Shown here piece after piece: positions 47,601 to 58,105 of a stretch of DNA of 64,000 nt (positions are counted from its first letter, which is position 1; the number at the start of each line of letters is the position of its first letter). Location: assembly GCA_030272585.1 (NCBI GenBank), contig BSYQ01000010.1, positions 372,001 to 436,000 of the forward strand. Reading direction: 5' to 3'. The translations under genes were made by a program, and so were the position numbers. The DNA comes from Bryopsis sp. KO-2023. Its lineage: Eukaryota; Chlorophyta; Ulvophyceae; Bryopsidales; Bryopsidaceae. The notes beneath the pieces were generated by a model. The model saw nothing but the letters and a program-made list of their open reading frames with translations. It made no database searches and was not told the origin of the DNA.

Positions 47601-49409
47601 GAGATACCTTTTCACCACTTGCTGAAAATTTTGGACAGCAACTACATTTCTGAATTAATGGTTTATGAACTGAGAAGAAAAAAGTTGATCAGGGTATTAA
47701 TCTCTTTCATGCATTTATTTCTTTTGAGAAAAGTTATGATCTGATTAAGTGATGGAAAGTTCAGGAGAAAAATGATTTTCTTTTGAAGGTTTCGGGTTAT
47801 GTGAAAGGTGTTTCAAGCAGAAATTTCTCTGTGGAATTTTCTGGTTTGATATTGTTGATAATGGAACTATATTGGAGTCCGATGTGGTGGAAAATGGTAA
47901 AGGATTTTTGAAAGCTTGTGTTGAATGACAGCTCTGGAAAATACATGGGCTGTGCATTGAAATCCAGTCAAGGACCATGATTTGGTAGATGATATTAAGG
48001 AGGATCAAGTTTGTGCACCAGCCAAGGAGGGCTGAGGCTGACCTAAGAAAGGAAGGTCTCTTCAAGAAAAAGAAGGGCACATGTCCCCACATCTGGATGG
48101 GATAGAAAAGTCTATGAGGTGGAGAACGAGGATTGGAGAAACGATTGCGATCCGGCTGTTGTTTATGACAGAATGTTGTGAGACTTCTGGAGATACAAGA
48201 GGACATCAAGCTTGCGAATCAGTTGATTCGAATTTGTATTTGCACCAGTGGCAGAAGGTTGCTTATCCTAAAGGCAACACCTCTGGTGGCAAATAAACTG
48301 GAGGTGAAAGGAGTGGCTACAGCAAGGCCAAGAATACCCCAGTTGCTAAAGGAAAATGGCCAGAAAAATCGACAGTTCAAGGAACTTGTGAACTGCCGGC
48401 TCATGTTGATATGAGCTGATGTATGAGGGTCAACAGCTTGAGCAAGAGACCCAAGTGGATCGCAGCCCAAGAATATATCGATGCCGTTTCTGCCAACGAC
48501 ACAAAAAGATGATTGTATTCACGGTGGTGAGAGCAACCAGTGGCATCAAAGATTTCTGGTGGTGAAGCAGCCAAAGGTTTATGGTGTCTACCTCAGAACT
48601 TCTGAGTCAGAAGGACATCGGAAGAAGATGCGAGCTTTGGTGCATTGTGATGCAAGCTCAAGGTTGCTGAAGTTGTCTTTTCACCCTTGCCGAGACTTAA
48701 GGCCCCAACACAGATGTGTGGAAAGAAGAGGGCATACTGTGGATGGTCCAGCCCGGTGATAAATCATGCTTGGTAAGCTGATGTTGTCCACTGTGGTGTG
48801 GATCATTGCTGCAACCTGAGAATTTCAGGAAAATTGCGAGTGCGAGAGAGTGAAAGCAACAGCCGCTGGAGATGGCTAGAGTGAGTTTTATGTGGGAGGC
48901 ATCCCAAGACATACTCAGTCTAGAACTCAATTTTGAGTTGCTAGAAATCAGCAAATGGCATCTTTGGCTGATGTGCAGCCTGGACTGGTCCGGTGTGTGT
49001 GCCGCAACCAGGTTTTGCACGTACTACTATGTGAAGCAAACATTTTGAATGTGGAAACAAGAGCTGCAGCAAACTGCAGCAAGGAGTTGGAGATGCAGCA
49101 ACCAAAACCAAGGATTTGGATAAGGGGGCTGATGCAGCAACTGCAGCAAGGATTTGGATCAGGTGCTGATGCAGCAGCTCACAACAAGGAGTTGGAAGAG
49201 AGGGGCTGATGCCACAGACCACTACAAATGAGCATCAAGAGTTGCAGCCAAAAGCATTGGCTATAGAGTTCTATAAGAGAACACCCACTATTATTTGTGG
49301 CAAGAATGCAACTGCATGCCGAGAGAGATGATACTATCGCGGACATGGAGCGACGCGAGAGCAATTAAGCATGAACAGTAAAATACATATGGAGAAACAA
49401 CCCGACCGC

Positions 49410-49840
49410 TCAGAGACAAGTGCCTTTGGCCACTCTCAGGACTGGTGGCGGGATTGAAGAAAGAGACGGAGGACAAAGTTTCTATGATAACAAGGAGAGA
49501 AGTGCCTTTGGCCACTCTCAGGACTTGTGGTGCAGCCGCGGAGAAAAAAAGGGGTTGAGCGAGAGATCCCCTTGGTGAATGAGAAAGTGCTCAGGCTAGG
49601 CCGCCTGTACCAAGTTTCAAGGAGTTGAGACAAGCAAGAACGCACAAAGAACAAGCGAGCCTTGGGCCACTTGTAACGCAATTGAGGGGGCAGAAAGAGC
49701 CATAGGCCATTTGTCACCAAGAAAAGGGAAGTGGGGATGGGTTCCCTCCCAATTCTGGACGAATTGCGAAGCTTAGGAAGAGCCATATGGGCCACCTAAG
49801 GTCAGTGCACGACTAGAACCTTGAGCCACCTGTAAAAGGT
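49410..49840. repeat. Six degenerate copies of a GGCCACT-centred motif
   Basis: GTGCCTTTGGCCACTCTCAG occurs twice almost identically (about 49420 and 49501). GAGCCTTGGGCCACTTGT, GAGCCATAGGCCATTTGT, GAGCCATATGGGCCACCT and GAACCTTGAGCCACCTGT follow at about 49655-49835. Each lies in the interior of the LTR element at roughly 30-150-bp spacing. Confidence 0.6.
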
Positions 49841-51429
49841 TTGAGGAGAGCCGACTCGACGGAGGGCCCCTCCAGATTTCAAGAATTATTTGTTACCTCC
49901 AAAAAGCGGTCGAACATTTGTCGCCGCCTCTTGGAGAAATACCCATACGACGTCAACGGCGCTTGGATATTATCCACACACACTTTAGCGTCAAACGGGT
50001 AGCTCCCGTAGTGTTACAGCCGTACCGGTGTTTCACGTAGGGGTTGAGAAAACTTCCCCCATGACTTAAGTGTAGGAAGATTGCAAAGGGAGTAGAGCTA
50101 ACTGGAGCTTCTTCTGTAGGCAATATGGTGGTGTGAACTATATTGATAAAATATATGGGATTTATCTTACATCCCGTGAGCTCTCAAGCCTGAACGAGCA
50201 CACGTACGCCTTATTTATCGCTTTGACTGGCTGCAGCCTGCAGGCGATTAGCAGCAAAGTGAATGGTGGATCATCATTGGTGATGTCAGATTTTCCCAAG
50301 CTCAGTGAAGATGTTCAAGAATACAACACTGTGAATGCAACGATTGTGCTACAATCGATACGGAGAACGGAATTGGATTACCTTGGAAGACGAACATGCA
50401 AGGCTTGCATGTGCCTGGAGGTTCAGAGGAATGGCGAGATCCACTGCCACTGAAGTGAAGATTCCTCACTGAAGAATCACAAAAAGCTTCTACTCAATCT
50501 CCCTGAGTATATTGCTTCCTTATCTCCGTTGCACAAGACGGCGGTGCAATGCCGTGAGTGTGGTTTGTTTCTGAACATTCCCTTCGATATTGATGATTGT
50601 TTATATCGTTGTGATCACTCGTGGCAACATTGATTGCCCCTCACTCAGTTTTGAATCCTATTGTTAGGCAAGGGACTGCCTAAAGCTGGTGGGGAGGGGG
50701 CTTTCAGCGGGTTTTTCAACACGAGTTTAGTGCAGCAAGTGTATGGTTTATTTTTGGGACATCAGTCTCGGGGCTGATGTTGTTTTGAGCATCTGATGTT
50801 GAGTCTCACTTGGGACAGTGAGGCTTGATGACTGGAAAAAAGAACATATGATTTTGAGTTCCACTTGGAACAGTGGGGCTTGATGAATGGGGAACGAGAG
50901 AGTATGGAATGAAAGAAAAGGGAAGGAACAGAGTGAGAGTGAATATTTGGTGGATACCCACAGAAGGCAGCAAAATTTCTGAAGGGAAAAAATGCTATGG
51001 AAATTTTCAGGCATTCATTTGGTGCCCCAATGAAGGGAGCACAAGTAAAAAAAGAAAAAAAGAAAACATGAGAGCAACCCTCTGGATATTTTATTTTATT
51101 TTCAGGTGCCTCGTTGGTGGGAGCACATAATTCCAGAGAGGGAAGAATAGTGGACAGAGTTGGTTAATTTTCTGGTAGCCCTTGAGGGCAATGGAACCAA
51201 CTGGATGTTTTTATTGAAGTGCTGAGAATCGAATCAGTTCTTTGACATGAAACTGATTCAAATGAATGTTTCGGATATCTCGAACTTTGTTGGAGGTTAG
51301 AACATATTGTGGAGAACAATATGGTTCTCTGAACATTGCTTCTGATGTTCTTGAAGTATCAAGAGGTGGTCAAAATTCGACAGCAGTGGAACATGTTGTA
51401 ATAAGCGTGGATTAAGGAGAGTACATCGC

Positions 51430-51590
51430 AGAAATTCTGGAGTGCGATGGAAGTGCAGAAATTCTGGAGTATTGAAGTGCAAGAATTCTGGATTCTGGAA
51501 ATGCAAAAATTCTGGAGAATGGAAGTGCAGAAATTCTGGAGAAAGCTTGATGATGGAGACTGCATTGCAGAAATTCTGGAGTGCAATCGA
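51430..51590. repeat. GAAATTCTGGAGT repeat cluster
   Basis: GAAATTCTGGAG or close variants (AGAATTCTGGAT, AAAATTCTGGAGA) occurs about seven times at 18-60-bp spacing, interleaved with GAAGTGCA. The resulting frames on the minus strand are periodic (SRISALPFS-type) but have no start or family. Confidence 0.65.
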
Positions 51591-52369
51591 GGTGAAGAAA
51601 CTTGCAGTTCGGGAAAGCAAACAGCGGGACTCCATAAAAGCTTATGCGCTGTCGAATCAAGAGATCAGAAGCCAAGGAATTAAGTGAAGCTGGAATGTGA
51701 CAAACTGGAGAGTCTCTAGTGGAGACAAATCAGGCTGCAGCATGGTGCAGCAGCAGCAATCCATGGGAGTCTCAAGTGATGATAAACGAGGTTGCGTTAG
51801 ATGCAGCAACAGCAGCAGCAGCAGCAGCAGCAATCCAAATATTGCAAGAAGAGGAGCTCTGGAAACTCAAGAGCAGAGAAAGGATATTTCAGTGTGCGGA
51901 AGAGAGATTTGAAAGAAATAAAATAAAAAAAGAATGCTGATTTTTCAAAAGATTATTCAGTGACTTGGAGGTGAATGAATGGTTCAAAGAAAGAGCAGGA
52001 GTAGTTGTCCTTTCACCTGGTTTGAGAAAAGATATATATGAGCAAAGGAAAACATTGGTGGAATACTTGATGGACAGAAGTATATTTTTGGAGTGATACA
52101 AGATGATTTTCTGAATGTTAAAGGATTTTCTTTTCAGCCAGATGTTTTTCATTTTCATTTTCAGTTTGAAGTAAAGAGATGATTTTCTCGATTTTATGGA
52201 CAAAGCGAAAGAAAATATTATGCCAGTCTCGTACTCTTTTCGTGTTTGGACACTGAAAGATATTCTGATTTGGATTGTGAGATGCCTTATGGATTGTGAT
52301 ACTTTATGCAACGGGTTTTATTTGAGACATGCTCTCCACGGCAGTGTTGGAACTTACTGCCAACCTGGT

Positions 52370-52378
52370 GGGGAGGAA
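52370..52378 (+). other. Polypurine tract before the 3' LTR
   Basis: GGGGAGGAA directly abuts the TG of the 3' LTR, as expected for plus-strand primer. Confidence 0.75.
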
Positions 52379-53119
52379 TGTAACGGTTGGTTATCGCAGC
52401 ACTCGAGCTGGAACTACAAGAGTAGTTGCCATGCTTCCTGCAGCTGAAAAAGAGAAGGTTGCAAGAGTGCAACGTGTAGGAGCAGCGTGCGAGAGTGCGG
52501 CGTGTAGGAGTGCAGCGTGCAGCGGTGGATGCAGCGTGCAGCGGTGGATGCAGCGTGCAGCAGTGCAGCGTGCAGCAGTGCAGAGGTGCAGCAGTGCAGA
52601 GGTGCAGAGGTGCAGAGGTGCAGAGGTGCAGCGGTGCAGAGGTGCAGAGGTGCAGCGGTGCAGCGGTGCAGAGGTGCAGCGGTGCAGAGGTGCAGAGGTG
52701 CAGAGGTGCAGAGGTGCAGCAGTGCAGAGGTGCAGCGGTGCAGAGGTGCAACGGTGTAATCGTGCAGCGGTGTAACACCCTTGGAGCCACGATTGCAACC
52801 AAGCTCGACGGAGTTTGATGGATGATGATGTGGCAGCCATCAGAGTCGAGTTGTCGATTGGATGTGTGAATTCTTATGGACGTTCACAGTTGAGGTGGCG
52901 AGGAGATGTGTGAATTCCTAGTGAATAGTGACACGTCGACAGGGAGAAGGGTTTGATGCGCTGTGGCGCTAGGGTATAAGAGTGTGGAAGGAAAAGGTCG
53001 TTGTATCTTCTTTATAACTTTATTCGTGTAAGGAAGTTCTATCTAACGAGACGCTTGAGGAAGGCACTCGTCCTCCTCTAGGAGGGCGAGGGGACCTTGA
53101 AAAAAGTAGCCTCGTTTCA
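52379..53119 (+). repeat. 3' LTR
   Basis: Same ends as the 5' LTR and, outside the minisatellite, apparently identical sequence. Its minisatellite (about 52510-52757) is 27 bp longer: an extra GCAGCGTGCAGCGGTGGAT-type unit (18 bp) and one additional 9-bp unit. Confidence 0.93.
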
Positions 53120-53124
53120 TTAGT

Positions 53125-53280
53125 CGATCAAACCACTATCTTGACCAGGTGCTCTTGCGGTGGTTTCCTCGCTGTAGTTCAGTAGTATCTCCTCAGGGGA
53201 ATGCTGTCATCTACCGGGGATGCATCTGACGCCTCACAGACGTCAGATGCATGACGCCTTTGACGTCTGACGTCCCTGGG
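53125..53280 (-). repeat. SINE-like sequence, portion right of the LTR element
   Basis: On the minus strand GATAGTGGTTTGATCGACTAA carries an A-box-like word and leads into the TTAGT insertion point. Together with 43591-43932 it forms the tRNA-like unit. A CATGCATCTGACGTCTGTGA inverted repeat (53215-53262) lies beyond it. Confidence 0.45.
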
Positions 53281-53327
53281 CGTCAGCAGCTGGTATCAGG
53301 ACAGGTCGGCCGGTCCTTAGACAGGTT

Positions 53328-53371
53328 GGACCGGACCGGACCGGTTTTTCGCTGCCGGTCCGGTCGGGTCC
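53328..53371. repeat. GGACCGG hairpin
   Basis: GGACCGGACCGGACCGG, a short T-rich loop, then CCGGTCCGGTCGGGTCC form a strong hairpin. The same GGACCGGACCGG word ends the left arm of the 42050-43590 element, so this is a related fragment. Confidence 0.75.
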
Positions 53372-53394
53372 AGGTCTGGTAAAGACGCCTTGTT

Positions 53395-54080
53395 TGTTTT
53401 GAGTTAACGCGACTTACCTGCGAACGTTTCGTTGTTTCACTACCGACTTCAAAACTTTATTCCACAGAAGCAAGCAGTTCTTTTCAACCCATGAAGGAAT
53501 ATGGATCTGGACGTGCTCCTCCTGATTTTTGAAACAAAGCATAGAAGGTCTTGATTGTGTGTGCGGAGGGTAGATGAGCGGTTTAGCACCCAATCAGCAT
53601 TCACCGAAAGTTTTGATAGCATCATAGCTGAGCACACGAGGGTTTCTTCTCGAGATGAAAACTCATTCGGAGGTGGAGGCTCGAACCGGAGCCGGAGGAA
53701 GAAATCTAGAAAGAAAACCACGTCTAATGCCAATTCCAAGGGCTTCGTCGCCACTTCCAAGGTGTTAGTCAGTTTACTGGCTTAATGGACTCCCCCCACC
53801 TCTACTCAAGAAAAAGCAGCAGCCCTGGAATTGCGCTCCCAGGAGTGTGTGAAATGGGTTTCTTGGCAATTCGATGTTTTCCTGAAAACCTTCTGTTATT
53901 ATTGATTTTTGATTTTTGACAATTTGCTCAGGGTCGAGTGGATGCACAAGCTGTCGCTAGCATTCTAAGGGCCTATTATGGGGACCCACAATTAGCAGTT
54001 TTGGTGGAACCATGAGATCTCTCCCTGCTTCTGCCCTAAGAAAAGCTTGCAAGCAGAGTGCAACCCAGTATTGAGTCAAG
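53395..54080. other. No gene supported
   Basis: Short frames on both strands (for example 53555-53785, Ser/Arg/Lys-rich) lack start context, splice support or family resemblance. Confidence 0.3.
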
Positions 54081-54082
54081 CT

Positions 54083-54285
54083 ATGACTGACAGAGTTGTG
54101 CGCCGTTGCAACGGCGCACAACTCTGCATCACACAACAGTCACTTAGTAGCAGGGTTCGCTCGCGCTTTGGTGGCTGCCTGTCCCAGCATTCACATCACA
54201 TCATTAAAAAATATGTGAGAGTCGTGCCGACGTCGTTTTTGTCGTTGTCGCAAAAACGACTTCGGCACAACTCTGATGACTGATG
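54083..54285. repeat. Foldback sequence with nested palindromes
   Basis: 54091-54126 is a perfect 36-bp loopless palindrome whose half is CAGAGTTGTGCGCCGTTG. At about 54218-54276, GAGTCGTGCCGACGTCGTTTTTG pairs with CAAAAACGACTTCGGCACAACTC around a 9-nt loop. The outer words TGACTGACAGAGTTGTG and CACAACTCTGATGACTGA also pair, so the whole 200 bp can fold back. No coding content. Confidence 0.75.
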
Positions 54286-54900
54286 AAAGTTTTTTTTTTC
54301 TTCTGGAATCTTCTAGTACTATGCTTCTGGAGTTTTGTACATTCATTTTAATTCCTCTAAAGGGTGATGGTTTGCAGGGCTTCCATAAATATGTGTATAT
54401 CAGGGCACTGCCAAAACGAGAGTTGAGAGTTGTTGCTTTCTTAGAAAAAAGTACATAAATATGGCTGAGTTTGCTCATGGCTTTTCGTGGAAATAAGTCT
54501 TCCACAAAACATCATTCGTGAAATTCTAAAAGCATCGCTGAAACAAAAGACTTAAAAAGATTATTCTGAAAAAGACTTGGCACACTGCATTCAAATTTAC
54601 TTATTTGCTACTATGAAATGAAATATCGAGTCAGACTTCAGGGCTTGTTATTCTTGGGTCTCTTCCTTCACATAAAGAAAAACAAAATCCAAGTGACTAA
54701 AATCACTGACCTAAAATCCTCTGATGGGCGTCCACCATGCACTGTTCCATATTGGAATCCAAAAAAGTGATATTACATTTGCGTACTGTAACCTGCCTGA
54801 CTTTGCCTTTGTCTACCAAGCCATTTCGCTTCCACTTTCTTGCGCACTGCACAACATCTGCCCACCCACACTGTAAACAACCTTAACTTACGCACAATCG
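54286..54900. other. No gene supported
   Basis: AT-rich spacer without exons I can defend. Confidence 0.3.
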
Positions 54901-54927
54901 ATAATCTTCTTTGATCTACCAGACCCC

Positions 54928-55156
54928 CTATCTTCTGTAGTTTCTGCTCGTCCATCGAGGATGTGAACCAGATGATTGCCAGCCTCCTCCACGAGGCTGC
55001 GTGTAAGGTGACTGCCGAATTGGAGGACGGTTTGTGAACGCTTTCATGGCTTGCATCCAGGTTTCCTCAGTGTTGATGACGCTATGGAACATACAAAAGC
55101 ACCACGTGAAGTAATTGGACGCCCGTTTGTCGAAATCCTCCTTGTCCAACCTGGGC
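54928..55156 (-). pseudogene. Possible exon or gene fragment next to a MITE insertion
   Basis: The minus strand reads RLDKEDFDKRASNYFTWCFC and on through EETWMQAMKAF, which looks like genuine globular protein. It follows a possible CAG acceptor at about 55147-55149. Immediately upstream on the minus strand sits the 201-bp MITE, so either the MITE lies in the preceding intron or it disrupted the gene. No partner exons, start or stop are assigned and the family is not recognised. Confidence 0.25.
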
Positions 55157-55373
55157 CCTGGCACCAGACATGGGCTGAGACCCCTGTGCACAGGACAGGA
55201 CAGGACAGACTGTATGTGCACAGGACAGGGTCGGACCTGTGCTGCACAGTCGCACAAACTGCACAGCACAGCACAGGCACGGTCTGTGCGGTTTCTGTGC
55301 GGATTCTGTGAAGTTCTGTGCACTGTCTGTGCAGATTCTGTGCTGTTCTGTGCAGCCCATGACTGCCTGGCAC
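55157..55373. mobile_element. 201-bp MITE, second copy, with perfect 8-bp target-site duplication
   Basis: The element at 55165-55365 starts CAGACATGGGCTG and ends CAGCCCATGACTG. It is flanked by CCTGGCAC at 55157-55164 and 55366-55373. It shares ends and CCTGTGCACAGGACAGGACAG body words with the 42612-42967 element but is shorter. No coding capacity. Confidence 0.88.
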
Positions 55374-55407
55374 TTCACTGGCATGTCTTTGACCCAAAGA
55401 TCTACTG

Positions 55408-55441
55408 ATTTTAGCAATGAAGTCGACTTCATTACTAAAAT
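55408..55441. repeat. 34-bp palindrome centred on GTCGAC
   Basis: ATTTTAGCAATGAAGTC and GACTTCATTACTAAAAT are reverse complements with one mismatch and no loop. Confidence 0.8.
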
Positions 55442-55690
55442 AAATCGTTTTGTTTGTCAGGGTGCGTCTCTCTCAAAACCATCTTTCGATGGTTCCTCCA
55501 CATTTCCTGGTTGAAGATTTGCATGTCGAGGCCGAGGAGTTTCACGGAGTAATTTTAATATGTAAATGTATGGGATCTTCTAGAGGAACTCTCTGTTTTC
55601 GTGTTCATTTTCATCCTTCATTTTCCCCAGAGCATCCAAGCTGGGGACGCAAAAGGGCTCCAACATATCCACATGCTTCTTCACCCCCGA

Positions 55691-56807
55691 TCAAATCGCC
55701 TCGACGTGTTTGATAATGGCCTTCATCCCATCGTCTCCTTCACAACTCTGCCACAAGGCCTGAAAAAAGCATCACATCAACATACATTTTCAATCCAATC
55801 AACTCATGTCTTGACTGTTCGCATAGTGCCGAAATCACTCCTTCAACCTTGAGACCGATCAAAAAAAAATAAACGCAATCCTTCAATTCTGATGGTTTCT
55901 TCCATCCACATGGAATTTTAGCCATTTCCAAAATCAAGAGAGGCTTTTCTTAGGAATGAATTTTTCCGAGGAAACTGTCGACAGATGGACTTGGATTGCT
56001 GCTTCGTGCAGTGGATGGACTGAAAAGGCAGAAAGCATACGTTGAAGAATCATACGAATGCAAAGAGATTGCGGTAGGTCCTATCAACACTTACCTGCAT
56101 GAGAAGCCACCTGTGCGAATCATATGCGTTCCAAAACGGATCCTGAAACGTCCCCACCACATCCACATATTTTCTCAACTGCATTGCCACCGCCGCCCTC
56201 CAACAGATCATATCTTTTTTCAGAATTATCGGAGACGAGGGTCCCAGTTGTCTCAAACCTTCCTCGTATTTGTTATCCGCCTCCGCATATCTTTTTTCGA
56301 AGTACAGCGCATCTCCAGATTCTCTTAAAGGTTTCAAAATGGCTTCTACCCTTTCCTCCACACTAGGCTGCCGACTCTGGTTTTCTGGCAACGATGGTCT
56401 GGGATTTTCTTGAGAGGGGCCAGCCTCATCTTGAGCGGGCGGTGCTTCCTAGAAACAGTGCTTTCCATTAGTGGAGAATTACTTCTGGTGTTGGAGGTTG
56501 GAACTACAAGGCACAGGGTGCAATTCAATAAAATTCCTCTATGCTGTTATTTATATCAATAAAACATACTTAAGTATACATTAAAAAAATATATATCTTA
56601 TCTCATCCAAATTTGAAAGCATATTACCCAAAAATATGCTGATTTGGGAGATATTGTGGTCGCCATCACATTTGCTCTTGATTCCGTTTCGGTTGTGCTG
56701 GTTTCGGTTTTCACCTGGCCCTGATCAGGAGCTTTGGGAACATTCACTAGACAGCCTTCGTTATCTAATGACAAGAGGCTTACCGCCTCAGGCCCCTGTT
56801 TTCCCTC
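55691..56807 (-). CDS. Small TPR-type protein, N-terminus unresolved
   Basis: Exons 56807-56628, 56448-56095 and 55759-55691 join in phase 0 to about 200 residues ending in TGA. The middle exon has a tetratricopeptide-like pair of helices: LRESGDALYFEKRYAEADNK, YEEGLRQLGPSSPIILKKD, ICWRAAVAMQLRKYVDVV. The first part is acidic, Ser/Thr/Gln-rich and probably disordered. An upstream frame ending at a GTGAGT donor (56822) could supply the N-terminus but has no ATG. An ATG at about 56862 is in another frame. A small exon may also be missing between 56095 and 55759. Single-TPR co-chaperone-like proteins are the closest general match; no specific family is claimed. Confidence 0.5.
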
Positions 56808-57508
56808 CTGCACCCACTCACCGATTTACCCCTCTTTTCGAGCGGCGGGGTGCAAATCCATGCTGCTGAAGGAGCCCGCTTGTAGGTGTTCCTTGGCGTC
56901 CTCCTCAGTTCAACATTGGCCCCGTTCGTCGTTGTTGAAGACCTCCTACTGTTGGGAATTGGATTTCAGAGTAGCCTTAATTTCTGTAGATGTGAAATAA
57001 ATTAGTTGATGAGAGGGGAGATCTTGAGGTATAAGTTTGGAAAGTAGGATTGTGTCCGGGAACAATTTTCTGTAAGTAAAACACTTGTTCGAAACAAGGC
57101 TAAGGATTGCGATATTAACACTACCTAGAACACACCAAGCAACACTTACAAAAAATAAAATTCTCCAGCCAATGGATTTCCTCCCTCTCTGTTGTTGTGC
57201 ACACCCCGTTTGTGCCAGCATGAGTTTTTTTTCATTCAGGAATGAACTTGTGATTGGTTTCTTTTATGTAGCTCTACCTGAATTTCGACCCCTGGAGGGG
57301 GGAGTCCTGATTCGCACCTCTGGATCGACGACTTTTGTGCTTGTCGAGCTTTCTTTTCGCGATAAGATCAGGGCGACGAGTATGGGAGTCGAGCCGACTG
57401 CGCCCTCCAAGGAACAGGGAGCTGTGGGACTGTCGCCGACCCAGGACGCCGCCATGCAAACCAAATCGAGCGTTCCCTTGGTGGCCAGGAATTCCGAACG
57501 GGCGAACA

Positions 57509-57745
57509 ATGTTCAGGAGACAGGATCGGCGCCTCGGGGCAGACGTGGATCGGCGCCTCAGGGGCAGACGTGGGGGGAAATGGAAACTGGCCTTGGTTGG
57601 GGGCACCATCGTCACGTGTGCGGCCTTTTTACTCCGGAGGTGGAAGTTGAAACAGGGGGCTGGCATAGAACCCAAAGAATTTTGCTTGCTGTCAGGCACG
57701 TGGGTTGAGAATTTTGCGAACAGTTGTGTTGTTGGTGGCACTTAG
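57509..57745 (+). CDS. Possible small single-pass membrane protein
   Basis: The frame ATG 57509 to stop 57745 encodes about 78 residues: a basic head (MFRRQDRRLGAD...RGRRGGK), one hydrophobic helix (LALVGGTIVTCAAFLL) and a mixed tail. The frame stays open upstream to at least 57335. An alternative frame from 57380 (MGVEPTAPSKEQG) overlaps it, so the true gene may splice between the two. Direct repeats GGATCGGCGCCTC at about 57525 and 57549 lie in the head. Positive-inside charge supports an integral membrane protein, but no family is recognised. Confidence 0.35.
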   Translation: MFRRQDRRLGADVDRRLRGRRGGKWKLALVGGTIVTCAAFLLRRWKLKQGAGIEPKEFCLLSGTWVENFANSCVVGGT

Positions 57746-58105
57746 TCACCAAGGGTTTGGGAGTGTAATTGAGTTGTGTTGTTTCTTTTCTGTGCTTTGG
57801 TACTCTGCTGTGGGTTTTCTTCCACCAAATCACACATATTCTGGTTGCAACTGGGTGTGAATCAGCAGCTGCTGATTACTGCAGTGGGCAATGAGTGTTT
57901 CAAGTTTTCAAGGACACTTAGGTGCCAGTCAACAAAAGAACTCTGCAGAACTACACCAAAAACATTTTCTCCAATCCATTTTCTGGATTATCTTGCTTTC
58001 CTGCACTGTGCCCAATTCTCAGGTTTATTCTCAGGTTTACATCACTATCAAATACACCCAAAGTCCACAGTGCTTTCTCTTCCCAGTCCCTTGCCGCCCC
58101 AGTTC
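57746..58105. other. Short spacer between convergent 3' ends
   Basis: No supported exon; the frames on the plus strand are antisense or frame shadows near the senescence-domain gene's last exon. Confidence 0.35.

Larger units (their letters stand above)
44660..52369 (+). other. Interior of the LTR element, no gene content recognised
   Basis: About 7.7 kb of structured but non-coding-looking DNA. It contains a family of degenerate motifs around GGCCACT at 49400-49840, several AGCAGC/CTGCAG-rich stretches (49050-49190, 51740-51835), and an interspersed GAAATTCTGGAGT...GTGCA repeat at 51430-51580. It may carry packaging and dimerisation signals rather than proteins. Confidence 0.6.
43928..53124 (+). 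mobile_element. LTR retrotransposon, complete but without recognisable gag/pol (LARD-like)
   Basis: Two near-identical LTRs (43933-44646, 714 bp; 52379-53119, 741 bp) begin TGTAACGG and end GTTTCA. They are flanked by the 5-bp target duplication TTAGT (43928-43932, 53120-53124). The 5' LTR is followed after one T by a primer binding site (44648-44659), and the 3' LTR is preceded by GGGGAGGAA. The 7.7-kb interior has no open frame above about 150 codons on either strand and I see no protease, reverse transcriptase, RNase H, integrase or zinc-knuckle motifs. It must have been mobilised in trans. As far as I can read, the LTRs differ only by repeat number in their internal minisatellite, so insertion is recent. 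Confidence 0.9.
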
